Below, in pieces: positions 25,727 through 39,623 of a DNA stretch of 64,000 nucleotides; positions within the stretch are counted from its first letter, which is position 1, and each line of letters begins with the position of its first letter. Both the position numbers and the translations under genes were made by a program. The notes beneath the pieces are model-generated. The model worked only from the letters and a program-made list of their open reading frames with translations, made no database searches and had not been told where the DNA came from. This DNA is from Setoptus koraiensis (lineage: Eukaryota > Arthropoda), in assembly GCA_048013815.1 (NCBI GenBank), contig CM106586.1, positions 2,790,001 to 2,854,000 on the forward strand, given 5' to 3'.

Positions 25727-26663
25727 GTAAGCCAAACGTCAGCTAATTATTTCTACTTGTCGATGATCGTCGATGATCGTCGACGATAGATGATCGTCGA
25801 TGATGATGTCCACTGTCAGTGGCTAAAATTATCATTATTCGCGACAGCTTTCTCGCTGCTCGCCAGCCCGTTCGTAATTTATCAAATTCGTCCAATGTTT
25901 CAGCTGTTCGCTCACGAAATTCGCGCGCTGTCTTACCGACAAAACTCGCGTTGTCTCAGAAAATGTCGGACTGTTGATTCGCGTAGAACCAAGTCGATTC
26001 TGTCGATGCTAATCTCTATTCGAATCTCAATTGGAACGGCGCTTCTATGCGCCGTTCCATGCCAATTAGCGGGTAATTAGCGCAATTAGCGCGCGCTAAT
26101 TGGCACGCGCTCGTTACCGCCGCATTGGTGGCGTAAAACTGGCATAGATGGCGCAACCTGTCTGTTTTCCTGAAAAGCGACCGCTGCGCCATCTAGCGTG
26201 GGGCCAGCCCACTCTCATTGGTGGCTGGGTATGTTTGTTGCGCATGTGCATTATGCTGTTGAAGGTGTCTCGCCATGAGCAGACGCACTGGTTAGGGGGC
26301 TTGTAGCTTAGGTATTACGTGAGGGCGAGCGGTTAGCCGAGCAGTATTTGTTTGCTGACACAAGTTTGCTGTCAGTTTCAACTGTCAGTTTCAATTGTCA
26401 GTTTCAAGCAAGAAAAGAGAAGATTGCAAACAAGTTGTGGGCCCATTTTGCGCCCGTTGAACCAACAGAGCGCCTCAAGTTTGTAAAGTTAAGTTTGTTA
26501 ATTAGCAAGTTAATTAATACGTTGTGTTTGTGTCACTGGATAGATATTAATAATCTAGTGCAAAATGGCGCCATAGATAACAGAGAAGCTAATGCGCGAT
26601 TAAAAGTGTCAATATACTTTGCGTCGAATAACAATACCAGCGAGTGACAGTTTCAACAGCGAG
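25727..26663. other. Spacer between the two large candidate exons
   Basis: It begins with the donor of the giant exon, then GATCGTCGATGATC-type repeats to 25806 and AATTAGCGC-type repeats at 26066-26100. No supported coding. It may act as promoter for the exon at 26664 if that is a first exon. Confidence 0.5.
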
Positions 26664-27995
26664 ATGCTGTCATATTTGCTGATAGTTTTCGGTTGCGGCT
26701 GGTGCTTCTGTTGGCTGCTCTTTTTGAATTATACCTCAAACAGCGACAACAACGGCGACGACAATCAGCAGCAACAACAACAGCAGCAGCAAGACGAGGG
26801 CGAGCAAGCGTCGACAACGGCGCCACAGCCACTGAAACAAGTTCAATCAGATTATCAATCGGATCAATTATTATCAGACGACAACAACAACGAACCCGAC
26901 AAAAAGACGCTGCTGAGCTGGTCGCAAGCGGACAACTGCAGCGACTGCTCGTCTTGCCAAAACTGTAACAGCTCGTCTTGCCAAAACTGCAACAACTGCT
27001 CGCCTGGTTGCCGGAGCTGCAACTACATTGTGCCCGCCAAACAGGATGTTTATGTGTCGCTGGACCTGAACAAGCAACGGAGGCTCCGTCTAGTGGACGA
27101 TTGTCGGACAAGGTCGCCGTGGTCGGCGTATGGTGGCCACGAGGGAGCCATGTCGTGCAAATCGCTACTTATCGACTTGCACGAGTTTGTTGCGCGAAAG
27201 TGTGTTGCGCAATATCGCTCATTCACCTGTCGACTGTACAGCAGCGGCAGCAACATAGGCGAGCATGGGCACAGTGCGGCACAGTTACGTCAATTCATCA
27301 CCGTTAACCAGCACAACCCTGGCGGCTGCACAGCAAGTGCAACTGCGCCGACAGGTGACTCTTGTATAATTGACACCACCGCACCAGGTGAGCCACTGAT
27401 AACAGGTGAGCGGGGGCTGGGGCGAGTGCGGACCAACCTGCATCAGGTGCCAGTGAAACGCCGACCCTTGGCGGCCAATTTTATTGGAGGAGGCCGGCAG
27501 CGGCGCCAGAGCAGAACTAGACAGGGCAGCCTGATAATAAACCCGTTTGAGAGCATAGCGGCCGCAGCGGAGGATCGTTGCGCCAATTGTTGTTGCCATT
27601 ATTGTTTGTGTCGAGGCATCGACTGCTCACAAGAGGAGCTCATAACAGCGACACCAACTGGACATTGCCACAAACTGCAAGGCAACAACTGCACCGCAAT
27701 TAAAGTAACAACTTGTGACGCAATAACAGTTCACGCAACAACAGCGCCCATGACAAGCGCCAGCAATAGTGAGCAGCAGCCATCAATCAGCTTGCCGTGC
27801 CAGCTTGCCAAGACAGCCAACAGCGCCGACAACAGCAGCAACCGCAACAGTGACAACGGCCACAACAGCGACAGCTTGTTAGCTAATATTTGCGAGCATC
27901 GTGCGGACGCCGCTAGCGCACCAGAGCGCCACCGCAACCGGCCACAAGCGGCCGCCGGCCCGACAGCGCCCGTGATAAAGGCTTTCATTAAAAGT
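26664..27995 (+). CDS. Second large 5' exon with hydrophobic N-terminus and Cys-rich segment
   Basis: ATG 26664 opens a 444-codon frame ending at a good donor (AAAGT|GTAAGT, 27995/27996) in phase 0; the unspliced frame stops at 28038-28040. Residues 1-22 (MLSYLLIVFGCGWCFCWLLF) form a hydrophobic stretch that could be a signal anchor or signal peptide. A polyQ/acidic segment follows, then a cysteine-rich block at about 26935-27030 (CSDCSSCQNC, CQNCNNC, CRSC), a mixed-composition region, and a second Cys-rich segment near 27578-27625 (CANCCCHYCLC). No phase-0 acceptor is seen just upstream, so it looks like a first exon and not an internal one. It could be an alternative first exon of shroom, the 5' end of an independent gene, or a chance frame in low-complexity DNA. 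I do not recognise the protein. Confidence 0.4.
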
Positions 27996-28814
27996 GTAAG
28001 TTGCATCTCGCTCATTTTTCGACCCGCTCGCCAACTTTAGACCGGCGGTGCGGCCGGCAGCGTGACCGACGGTCCGTCTGTTTGTTTGTTTGTTTGTTTG
28101 TGCTCTGATGTGGGCCCCATTGTTGTGTGCGATGTTGATTGTTGCGTTCAGCTTTTGGCCACTTTTTGCGCTGCTGCTGTCGGCCAACAACGGCAGCGGT
28201 CGGGCCCAGTGGCGCCCGACGAGTGGCGAGCGGAAACCGCTCACTGCGGTGCGGCCGTCATTGGTCGGCCACACTCAAGACTGCGGGGCCAATTGAGCCA
28301 AGTGAATTGCTGGAGGCGCTGTTGCCCAGTGGGGCCCACTGTGCGCGGGCCCCATTCAAACGGCCGCTCTGGTGGCAGGATCTGGCACGATGGCCGCACC
28401 GACAAGAATAGCTGGCGACTTGCTTCATTATGTGACTGTTCTATTCTTGTCTCTGAGGCACGACGAGGCACAACAAGACACGACGAGGCACAACAAGACG
28501 CGTCGGACAGCGCTCTGGCTAGGTGGTGGCCAGATAATAAAGTAGATTATAAAGCAGCGTTGAGCATAATAAATAAACTGCGCTCGCCGGCGCGCCGCTG
28601 TTATCTAATGATTGATGGAGTTAGTGTCACTTATTTTAGGCTTGCACTTCACTGGAATAGCGCGCGCAAACTGCCGCTCAAACTGCCAGCGACCAGCCGG
28701 ACCAAAGGTTGGCAGGCCCGAGAATGGGGCCCGGCCCGAAGAGAAGACAAAACGGCGCCAACGTTGCCACTGCACACTGTTCACTACAGTCAGCGCGGCC
28801 CCTTGAGCGGCACC

Positions 28815-28867
28815 AGACTCTGGAGTCTAGAGTCTGGACTCCAGAGTCTAGACTCTAGACTCTGGAG
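28815..28867. repeat. Compound inverted repeat of GACTCTAGAGTC type
   Basis: A 13-base arm at 28815-28827 pairs with 28837-28849. An alternative pairing uses 28825-28835 with 28850-28860. Confidence 0.95.
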
Positions 28868-29333
28868 CGAAAGGGGGTGACGGGCCCCTTTCACCTCTCT
28901 GGCCTTTGTTGCGTCGCTGTGGCTCGATCATACGCGGCAGCAGTTTGGCGGCGAGTCAACTCAAAACAAAATGACCACAACAATGCCGTCACTGCCAGCC
29001 GCTCGCAAGACCGCTGCGGCCAACGGGCCAAAAGTCGACCAATCTCACGCTCTCGCCACGCACTTGCCAGAGATTTGGTGCGCCAACCTGACTGGGCACA
29101 AAATACCTCGCTGTTGCGATTGTCCGATCAAGTTCGCTTGAGTTCGTCTCAGTCTGTCGGGAAATCTCCGCATGTTCAGCATGTCGCCGCAGCCCTTTTT
29201 TAGCTTTGATCGCCGGGGCCCCATTGTGCTTGCGCTGTCGACCGGCACGCTGGCCGACGCGCCATGATCCCACTCGATGATTAAACGCCCCAAGCTGCGT
29301 CTCTATTTTTGGCTGGCCCGCTCTCTTTCTATT

Positions 29334-29443
29334 TTTACACTTTTTATGCCTGTTATGCTTGTTATGCTGTTTACACTTTTTATACCTTTTATACCTTTTA
29401 TACTTTTCATACTTTTTGTACTTTTTATACTTGTCATACTTGC
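29334..29443. repeat. 9-10 base T-rich minisatellite
   Basis: ACTTTTTAT/ACCTTTTAT units in tandem; read on the minus strand they give a K-Y-K repeat in a spurious frame. Confidence 0.9.
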
Positions 29444-30300
29444 CTGAAAACGCAATTGGGTCCCCAAAGGTGGCGAGCTCTTTGACCTCTGGCGAGCTTG
29501 CCAGCAGTGCGTATTGCGTAATCCGCCCGATGGCGCAATAGGTGACGGGGGCTGGGGCGATATTAATATGATATAATATTAATATTAATACGAGGCGCAA
29601 TTGTGTCGCATACAATTGTGCAAAATGTAGTTGCGCAGCGCACAGTTGTGGCGCAGTGCAATCGCACGCGCCAAGCTCATATCTGTCAAACTGTATTTGT
29701 GATTATTTGTTATTTTCAATCAATTCGAGCCATTGGCCCATTGGCGGCCTCACTGCGAGCACACTGTTCAACAGTGACTATTGCAGCCCACAATTGTCAG
29801 TCCTTCGTCGGTGTTGCCTGTCATTGTTGCAGACAATGCGACGACATCAACAGCAACGGCAACGACAACGGCGCACGTAGCGCGTGCTGTTGCTCAATAC
29901 CTATTATTATTATGTAACAATAATAATGGCCCCCACACACAATGGCGTGCGCATCATGATAGTTTGTACCTGTCGGCGCCGGTGTCGGCGCTAGTCGACA
30001 CATACATACAAATGTGTATAAATAACTGTCATATGTGTTGCGCAACAACAAAAATCGTCACTATCATCATCATTATTACAGCTGGTCACAGTTGTACGTC
30101 GTTCACCTGTCGTATGCAAATGATCCCCTGCTCGCTGCACGACTGTTGCATAACTGTGATCATGGCACAGCGTAAGTGACAGCGGCCGCATAGCCGTGCC
30201 ATACTTATACGCCATACGCCATACGTTATGTTGTTGCGTTGCATTATTATGTAATGTGCTGGCTCGTGGCGCGCCGCCCTTGCCGGCAGCGGAATCCCGA

Positions 30301-30354
30301 CTGTCTCTGTAACGGCGACTGCCCCTGTGACGGCGACTGCCCCTGTGACGGCAA
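30301..30354. repeat. 18-base minisatellite, three copies
   Basis: CTGCCCCTGTGACGGCGA at 30319 and 30337, with a diverged copy at 30301. Confidence 0.95.
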
Positions 30355-31262
30355 AAACGGACGCGCCGGCAGCGGATACGCGCCGGTAGCGGATTTGCCC
30401 GCGAGCGTCAACGGGGCAAATTTGCGACAAACGAGCGGGCAAAAAAACGAATGCAAACACCATTTTTGGCCCATCCACTCACCTGGTTCGGGGCAGCGGG
30501 GGGATCCGTTTTGCAAGACATGGCATATGTAGCGGTTAGTTAATTTAACCGCAACAACTGTCTGTCAGCGAGACAAACAGCCATTCGTGTTGGCTGAAAT
30601 TATCAAGGCGGCCTCTTGAAAAACATGGCCAGTGACAGGTCGTCACTTTTGGCTACTTTTAGCCGCTGCCGTTCCACTGTCAGGCACGCGCGCCACGACA
30701 GCCAGGCGAAACTTGTGCCCCCACGCCAACTCCAAATATCGCAAAATATCTGGCTCGCGGGGCACAAGAGGCGGCCCCAATTGCAACAAACAAACCCCAA
30801 CGTGGCGCCATAAAAATGGCGCACGAGCACAATTGCGGCGAACAGTTGTACTGTCATGCAAGCAAGTTTATTATTTTTGTAAAGTTGTCTCACTTGACGG
30901 CCCACTTAAAGCGATGAATTTGGGGCCGGTTTTGTGGGGCCTCTCGAGGGCATCGAGACTGAGCGCTGACGAACGCCCAGTTATCCCAGTGAGCCATAAT
31001 AAGCGCCAAGAGCGTTCGTGAGCGAGCACAGCGAGCAAATTTTGTGCGCCCCTGTGCTGTCCATCAATCATATTTGTACTTATCATAGAGATAATTCATT
31101 CAAGTCGGCGGCACGTGCCCCATTCTGGCGCAATTTTGAATTTTAATCATTTTATAGCTGCAATTCAATAGCTGCTGGCAATCATTAATTGGCTCGCTTG
31201 TCGAAGCGCGCGCCAGCCGGTCACGAGCTCACTGCTGCGCCTCGATGCATGTGCGAATCGCC

Positions 31263-31361
31263 AAACGGATAAACGGATGAACGGATAAACTGACGGACGG
31301 ATAAACTGACGAACGGATAAATGATAAACGGATAAATGATAAACGGATAAATGATAAACGG
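31263..31361. repeat. Nested minisatellite (AAACGGATAAATGAT)
   Basis: Three 15-base copies at the 3' end preceded by related 16-20 base units with ACTGACGGACGGATAA. Confidence 0.93.
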
Positions 31362-34300
31362 GCCCATTCGCCGAGCATTCGATTGGCGGCTCTGTGTGCA
31401 CCGTGGGCCGCACATCGGCGCGGCCTCGCGTGGCCCGAAACTTCGGCCCGACGCGGTGGGTCGCATCTCTCTGTGCCATTGTATCCAGTTGAGTCCACTC
31501 ACGGCCAGTCGATCGGTCGTCTCGCCGAGGCCCGATGAGGCTCGCTATTGGATCGCATTGGAATAGCGGGCCGGATTGCAGTGGGAACGGCGGGCCGGAT
31601 CTCATCGGCAACAGCGGGCCGGATTGTGCCGTTTCGGGCGAGACATCGTGCGATATATCGTGCGAGAACAAGTGGACAAGTGGGCCACCATACGGCGCAC
31701 TTGTTTGGCGCGTTCGGGGGCCATGTCAGAGAGCATGTCGTTAAATGGCATGTGTATATTGTGCGCATCATATGTTAGGTATAAATAAATTAAATGCCCG
31801 CCAAAGAGACAAGTGCATCGAGCGTAAACTGGCCGCCAGCCGACCAAACGCTTTGAGCTGGCCACATCACCGGCGGTCGCACTCGAGGCCCGTTCGGGGC
31901 CCCAGCCTCTGCCTTGGGCCCATAAAAACGCGCGGCCCAGATAGCTCAAAATGGTGGGATAATATCTCTGTTTATCTCTGCACTTGTGTGACGATACAAT
32001 TATTATTATCAGTATTGTGTGCATGACACACGACAGCGTGGTCGTTGCTGTTGTTGTCGTTGCCGTTGTTGTTGCCGTCGTTGTTGTCGTGTGCACAATG
32101 TGTGCAATGTTATCGCCCAACGTTTGAGCTATTGGTCACATTTGTCGCATTTTATCATTGACAAAATAAGAATAACGAGCAAGGAGTAACTTGGCATTGC
32201 ATTGCGCGACCATTTTGCGCGCCAGTCGTTTATTCATGCGCTCGCCCATGATTGAATGACTTTGCACAGACTGTGCCCACTAATGGGCCCCATTTCGGGC
32301 CCCCTTCAACAACATTTATTTCTCTTTCTTATTTGTTTGGGGCCGCTCATTGGGCCGCAATTCAACTTTTAACGCAAATTCGCACTGTAGACTCTGCAGT
32401 GTAGAGATGCTCGTTTGTCAGCTCGCTGGCACGCTAACAAACTGACCATTTGGTTGCCATCAAATCACGGGCCCACATCCACGGCCAATGGTCAGTCCGC
32501 CGCCGTGGTCAGCGCTACGCCGACAGCGTTGTTGTCATCGTGTTGCGACAACAGTCGCACCAGAGTGGCACGAGTTTATCGATGCGAACCGAAAAATGTT
32601 TGCAAAAACAAGATTGCAAACGCAAACGATTATGCCCTCTCCGATAATTATTGTCCGTGCACTTGGCACTCTCACTCATCTAAGCTCGATCGGCCCACGA
32701 CCTGGCCACCGCACACTGCCAGCAGCCGGCGGAAGTAGGCCACGGGCCGGCGAAAGTTGACCCGACCGCCGGCCTAGTTTATAGCGGCTCGGTGGGCACG
32801 TGATCGCTTGTTTGCGGAGCACTCTGGCCTCGGGTCTCAAGGTCAAGTTTGGCGTGCTTGCGCAACTACGCACGCGGTTGACAGTTATGTCAATGTAAGT
32901 GCAATTTGCAAGTATGTTCATTGTTGTTGGGCGACGAAACAGGCGAGCGGCCTCATTTGCGTATTTGCATATTTCATTTCTCGTTTGCGAGCGCTGGTCG
33001 CGTCTTGGCGACACGTGACGCACCCATCGAATCGTGTCCGAACTCCGCACTCCGAAGTGCGGCCAAAATTAGAATCGGGCCAAATTTGAATCCGGCGAAA
33101 ATTGAAATTTCAATGGCCGAAAATTAGTTGCCAGTATGTGCCGGAGACTCTCTGGCGGGGGGTTAAAGTGAAAGTTTGAAAGTGTGAAAGTTGACAAGCG
33201 GCAACTTTTGTCACAGGCGGGCTCCACAACAATAGCACAGTCGACAACAATGGTGCCACGTCGGGAACGAGCCGGACACGGCGACAATTTTTCATCGCCT
33301 CCACTCACAATAAAGCACCCAAAACAAAGGCCCTAATGAATGGGGCCAACTATGGCGCGCCACTTAGCTTGCCAGTTGTTGCAGTTCTCGGTCAACAACT
33401 GTGAATGCGGTTGTTGCAATTGGGCGCTCGTTTTGTTTTGCTTGTTGGCCGATAAAATTAAATGGGTCACCAGCGACCCCGAGCGGCCAATGCAAGTTGC
33501 TCCGCTGTTTGGCCGGGCTGTTTAATGCAGATTTATGTCGATAGTGCCGCCTCAAACAACATATATAATAGTAATATATGATCATATTTGTTATTTATGT
33601 TTCATTTATTCTTGGCCTGTCAATTCTCTGCGAAAGTTGCCATTGTTTTGCTGCTCTCTCTCTCTCTGGCAAGATATGATATATGTTCAAACGATATATG
33701 TACGTTTGTATGTTTACATGCAGTATTCACAAGTTGCTCCAGTCGGCCGGAGCTCCCACAATGAAAATCGCATTTTCGCGACTTGAAGTGGCTCGCCTAC
33801 TTGTTCGGCTTCCCGTTGGCCTCGACATCTCGTGCCGCTGGCCAACGAAAATGCTAAATAAATAAGGCCCAAAAATGCCGGACAGCGCTCAGTGCGTGAA
33901 TCCAGTTTGTGTTTTCGGGTTTTTGCCCAACTTTCTGGCCCATCCTTTGGCCCAACGAAGGGGCATTTTGCTGGCGAAAATTCGAGAACAGTGTCATTTC
34001 AATTGAACAAACTCATTTCTCGCGCGAAATTGATTTCGCTCCGCCGACGCCGAAGCAATCGAAGCGACAATTCATCCATAATTGATTGTCGCCAACTGAT
34101 TTATTCGCTGTCTCAGTGCTGCCAAAAGCGCTCATTGGCCCATTGGCCCGTTTGCTCATTGGCCGACGAAAAGCGCTCGCTTTCCGCGCCCAACAGAGAC
34201 AAACGACAGCTGGACATATGCACCAACGTATCACAATGTGTAGCCAGATGAATAACAGGCAATGCGCGGCCCCAATCGCATATTGGACACCGTTACGGGC

Positions 34301-35043
34301 TTGTTGCAGTTGCTGTTCATTAATTGGGCCCCAGAGTCGCTCTGCCAGAGTCGCTCTAATTAGACAGCGCGCGCTTTTTGTCAGTCTGTTTTTGCCACCG
34401 TTCGGCCGACAAAAACAGCCCGACCACGCGAGGCGCCCACTGGCTGCGTACGGTGCGCTCGGGTATTTTGCGAAGAGCCTCGGCGGCTGACGAGTGCCCC
34501 CAGATTTCACAAATGAAGTTCATCCGGTTCGTCAGTTCGCGTCCAGCTGAATTGCTGGCGACACTCGGGCGACGATCGGGCGACATTTGCGCAACGAGAT
34601 CCCGGCTGTCACCTGGGCATTTTCGAAGATGCCCTGGCGGGGGCATTTCCAACTTGGGAATTCCAAGTGATGCCCGGGTTTGTGCCGTGCACTGCAGCTT
34701 GCAGGTATTCGCGCACCGAAGACAGCTTTTTCGCGCGCTACGCGAGCCAGCCGCTGAAGAATGGCTGGCGCTCGCGGGGCCTCCGAAGAATGGCGCCGTG
34801 CGCAAGATGCGAGAGTCTCGCAGCAAGACTGAAAAAGGTGCACGCAAAAGCGATTCCGTGGAACTGGCGAGTTGCACTTTCGGTGCAAAAGTTTTGCAGC
34901 TGGCGCAGCTCATTATTTTGGTCGATTTGGTCGGTGTGCAGCCACAAACTGGCCGAAATTAGTTGATTGGTCGGTTGAAAATTGGCTATTGCCAGCAGCA
35001 GCGGCTGTATCAATCTCTAGTCTAGTCTAGCCAGCGGGAGTTT

Positions 35044-35084
35044 GTGAGACTCTCACTGGGGTGAGACTCTTACTGGGGTGAGAG
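35044..35084. repeat. 17-base minisatellite
   Basis: GTGAGACTCTCACTGGG, then GTGAGACTCTTACTGGG, then a partial copy. Confidence 0.93.
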
Positions 35085-35703
35085 TTGTTGCACGAATATG
35101 CGAACCAGACGCAATAATCTCAACTTGTTAATTCGCTTATAATTGGGGCTCCATATATAAACAGTGGCTAATGGCGCGCCGGTGGCTCGAAGCAGAAGGG
35201 GCCCAGCAGACAGCAGATGAGCGAGCAGCATGGCGAGCACAGTTGGCCACGGGGGCGCCAGTTGTTTGCCAGTTGGCATGCATGCAGGCAAACAAATGGC
35301 AACAGGGATAACTGATAAGCGGCGCCGTCGATCACAATGCATTACCGCCCGACACAACGATGAATGGATAAATAGATGCCCCAAAAAAAGAATCGTTTGT
35401 CTGTCTGACGTGGGCCATGGTGCTCATCGGGCCCTCGGCATTCGCCGAGCACTGGCATTCAGCGAGCACCGGTATTCGCTGAATAATCGGTGAATAGCGG
35501 TGTTCAGGTAGACGGCCGACAGGTCGCGATGGCGAGCCAGTGGGGCCATTAACTCGGCATGCAGCGGCGCCAGCATCGCGCGTTCGAACTTGGAAAGCGG
35601 CAAGTCGGGCATAAATCGGGTTGGGGCCGCACCAAAATAGCGCACCAAACAGAAAGCGAGCAGCGCCGAAATGGCAAATCGAGCGGGCTTAGCAGGCTGA
35701 AGG

Positions 35704-35740
35704 CAAACAAAACGGGATTAGGCTAATCCCGGTTTGTTTG
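35704..35740. repeat. 17-base inverted repeat, 3-base loop
   Basis: Arms 35704-35720 and 35724-35740 pair with one mismatch. Confidence 0.95.
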
Positions 35741-36173
35741 TGTCGCAACGAAACGGTGCCGTCCGCGAGCCAATTCATTTTCGCATGTTCCAACAGACAG
35801 ACTCTCTGACACAGGCACTCTGTTGAGCGAGAGGGGGCGAATCGTCTCGCCGACGCTCATTAACGGGCCGGCGTTCGCGCACCCAAGTGGCGCTCGGGAC
35901 CCGAAAGGGCGCTCTCGTTTGCATAGGCGCCCCACAACGGTCTCTGGCGTGCAATGATGCACACACTGCGCGATCGACTCGGCTGGGGCCGTGCAACTTT
36001 TTAGCGCGTATGGGGAATACACAGCGAGTGTGTGCCAGCGATTGTGTGCGGCGTAGGAGGCCCCTCGGCACTGGCACAACATACGCACAATATACGCACA
36101 ATGTTGCCTATTTGTGCCAGCAGTGGCGCAAAGTTGCCAGTGGCGCACAGTTGCCAGTCGTGCAAAGTTGCCG

Positions 36174-36203
36174 GTTGCTCGTGGCAGACTCGCCACGAGC
36201 AAC
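36174..36203. repeat. 12-base perfect inverted repeat
   Basis: GTTGCTCGTGGC, loop AGACTC, GCCACGAGCAAC. Confidence 0.97.
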
Positions 36204-36410
36204 TGTCAACGGTCGCTCGGCTCGCTCGGCGGCCGCTATTATTAGCCGGGCGCGTGACATTGCGACAGTGTTGCGACGCACGAGCGTGCAGCGCCGAGAA
36301 GCAGTTTATTTTATTTTATTTCATCTCGTTTCATTCACTGTTTCAGTTCATTACATCGGCTCGCCAGCGGAGATTTACTGTGTGTTTCGCGTACTTTACT
36401 TCGGGGGCCC

Positions 36411-36443
36411 TCGCCAGACTCGCCAGACTCGCCAGACTCGCCC
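36411..36443. repeat. 9-base minisatellite
   Basis: TCGCCAGAC repeated just under four times. Confidence 0.93.
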
Positions 36444-37440
36444 TGCTTGCCCCCCTTGCCAGCGCGCCCGTTAGTTAGCATGCGCTGCCGTTGTCGCCAG
36501 TGTGCGCCCCTTTGTTTGGCGCAATGTTTTGAATTGGGCGGCGCCGCGGCGGGCCCCAACGGCGCACAGAGTCGCCATAGACTCGCACAGAGTAGACTCG
36601 CACAGTGTGGAGACACGGCTCGCCGTCTAATAGTTTTGGCGCTGGCTGACGCTGCAAGATGCATCGGTTTTGCATCGGCACAACAATGCCGGCTGAAGGG
36701 GGCCCGGCGCCATAACGCGCGCTTTTGGGATATTCTCGGGCAGTTTCTTGGAAACGCGCGCGAGTCGCAAAACCCGATCGAGGGCCCATCGAGCGAGCGC
36801 GCGAGTGTCTTGTTGCTGTCTATTAATCGCTGTCGTTGCCTTATATCCCAATTGATTCTTCGCCATTGATCGCTGGGGCCCGGGCGCCATTGGTGCTTAT
36901 ATCACGTCGCCGGCGTCGTCTATAGGCCGGCCCCTCTATCTCTGCCAGACTATGGCAGCCAGAGACTCTCTGACACTGGCAATATCTTCGCCATGCCACT
37001 CGCCAAACATAAGAGGCTGGCATTTGGGGGACGGGCCCCAATCGAACAGTGCGCAGGCTGTGTGCGGGCATCATTAGTGATAGTAGCGATCGAGCCGGGC
37101 AACAACAAATGCCACTACAAGTGCACCGCCGAGCTCTTGGCAAATTCTATTAAGAGCGCCCTCTCTCCATCTATCTTTAGCCCGGCCGGCTAGCGGGCTG
37201 GCTAGCGGAATAACGGGCTAACGGGCTGGCAAGCTCTATCTATCGATGTATTATTGTCTTGACGCATCTCGCTCAATCGGCCTTGTTTGAGCAGCGCACA
37301 TACTTACAGGGGGTACTTAGTTGCGATCGTGGGTCCTCTACATTCGCCGTGCAGCGGCCAAATGAAGCCAGCGAATGCCAGAGCGACACACACAAATAAT
37401 CCCGACACAACGCAACTAATGCCCACCGATCCGATCCAAC

Positions 37441-37479
37441 GCCCAATTCAATGCCCAATTCAATGCCCAATTCAATGCC
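37441..37479. repeat. 12-base minisatellite
   Basis: GCCCAATTCAAT, three copies and a part. Confidence 0.95.
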
Positions 37480-37950
37480 AATACCCAGTCGAACGCCCTG
37501 CCCGGCCCAAGGCCGACACCCGGTCCCGTGCCTGGCCCGGCCCAAGGCCGCACCGACGGGGAATTTGCGAGCGAATATTGCCAACTTTATTCCTTTCTTT
37601 CAGCGACGTTCTTTCGAGGGCCTCGTCCCCTTCGCGCCCCCTCAACCCTGGGCGCATATCCCGGCCCCAACCGACACAGACACACAATATAGCGGCCATG
37701 TTGTCGCTGGCTGCATGTAGCATATGTAGTTGTAGCTTGTAGTTGCGCGCTGCAGCGGGGCCCCAACTGGAAACCATTGACATTGAGCCAGTGGTAATAA
37801 TGGCTGTAGTGTCAATTTCGACACACTCCATCTACTACTTTAATTCTTCATATAGGGCCCATATTTTTAGTGAGGCGCCCGCCGGGCCGCCGCTACAATC
37901 GCAATCAAATCAATTCGGGCCAAATCGCGCCAACGATCGGATCGGATCCG

Positions 37951-37994
37951 ACCGAACGGAACCGAACGGAACCGAACGGAACGGAACCGAACGA
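37951..37994. repeat. 10-base minisatellite
   Basis: ACCGAACGGA, three exact copies plus variants. Confidence 0.95.
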
Positions 37995-39172
37995 GACGCT
38001 GTGCGTTGTCGACTCTAAATAGAGCGCCCACCAGAGAGGATAAAGCAAAAAGAATGTCGCCTCCGACTGGCCGGCTCATCTGTCAGCGAAATAAAGTGCA
38101 CGCACTTTATCTCTTCTTCTTCGTCGTCTTCTATTCACTTGGCCCATTGGTGGCTTCTTAGGTCAATGGCGCGCACACGCACACGTCCGGCCGACGTCGT
38201 AATGGATTAAAATGACCCCCGGAGGCTGGGCCCAATTAAACGGGGGCACCAATTGCAGCGACAAGCGGTGCGGCTTCGTCGCTTCATTGTGTGGCTGCGA
38301 TGCGATGCGAGGCCGGCGCGACCTTGGCCCGGCAAACTGTTAAATGTTGCAAAGAACTGTCTGTGGTTGTTCGCGGGTGCCTCGTCGTTGGGGCTCGCCA
38401 GTGGCACTTGTCGCGCAGCGCCAGCGTCACAAAATATTCAATCGTTTCCTTTGTGGCCGCTCGTTTGCTTTTGTTTTGAAAAGTAATCTAAGAATTGATT
38501 CCCGCAGCAAATCAATTGGGCCTGGGCAATTTGCCCGGCCCCAATGGCGCCCAATTGCGCCCCCTGACAGAGTGGCCGCGAACACAAATTTCAACTGCCT
38601 TTGTGGGGCCCGTGGAGGAACAAAGGAGAGCGCGAGACGGGCGACGCCCGACAGACGCACGGACACAGAAAGGAAGAGACGGGCAGACACAGCAATGGAG
38701 AGACGGGGAAAATAAAGGAAGATAAAAGAAGAGAGGCAGCAGTGATAGAGCGGGGGCCCTATATTATTTTATTATATTATTTGCAATTGGCGCCATTGTT
38801 GGCCCCATTCTATTATTTTGATTGATTCTGATTATTGTTCGCGGGGCCCGGGCTCGAGACAACAAACAGACAGAGCGTGCATTGTGTTCGGGGCGCATCT
38901 TGCGAGACGCCCCACACACGCCACAGAATGGAAATGACAAGAATTTATCGATTAAATAGAGACTTTGTTTGCTGTTTGGGGCCCTTTGTCTATTGTCGAT
39001 AAACAGGCGGGAGCAATGCAATTGTTGTTCGTGGATTTCGTATTGACCCTGGCGAGCGCCATCTCTCTTGTGTTGCCGTTGTCTGCTCAAAAGACTGTGC
39101 TGCTGCCGGTTTGCAAGTTTCAATCAATTAAATAAATGATGAATGTGGGCGCAATTGCCCACAAACTGCCAG

Positions 39173-39207
39173 CACTGTCTTGCCAAGGCACTGCTGGCAA
39201 GACAGTG
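39173..39207. repeat. 13-base perfect inverted repeat
   Basis: CACTGTCTTGCCA, 9-base loop, TGGCAAGACAGTG. Confidence 0.97.
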
Positions 39208-39623
39208 GTGGCAAGACGCCGGCTTGCGCTGACAAGCGCCAGACAACTTTATAACGTTACGTAAACGTACTTATATGTGTACAAATATACGCCAAGACAA
39301 GTTGTCGTGTGTTTTTTCTCTCCGTCGCGGCTGTTGTTGTTGCGCGAAGTGCGCGCACTATTAGCATAATAGTATTACGCAACCAGCCACTTCCGTTGTT
39401 GTCTGGCCGCAAAACTGTTTGTTTGTGTGCCGTGTTGTTCGTCACTTCATTAGCATTGTTGTGCCGCTCCTAATTCATTCATGAATTCGCGCACAACTGT
39501 GTCTTTTTTGCTTCCGTTGGCCCGGACGGCGACCGTCAGCCGTCGCAGTTTCGGCCCGTGCGGCTCGTTCGGCTGGCAACCGGGGCCCGACGCGGCCCGC
39601 AATTTGTTTGTGTGATACAGCAA

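Noticed and set aside
28062-28880. 272-residue plus-strand frame following the donor at 27996
   Set aside because: It lies after a strong donor, includes GTTT repeats, an inverted repeat and a 23-base duplication, and shows no domain.
28989-29615. 208-residue minus-strand frame with a K-Y-K repeat
   Set aside because: The repeat is a 9-10 base minisatellite; the flanks are not protein-like.
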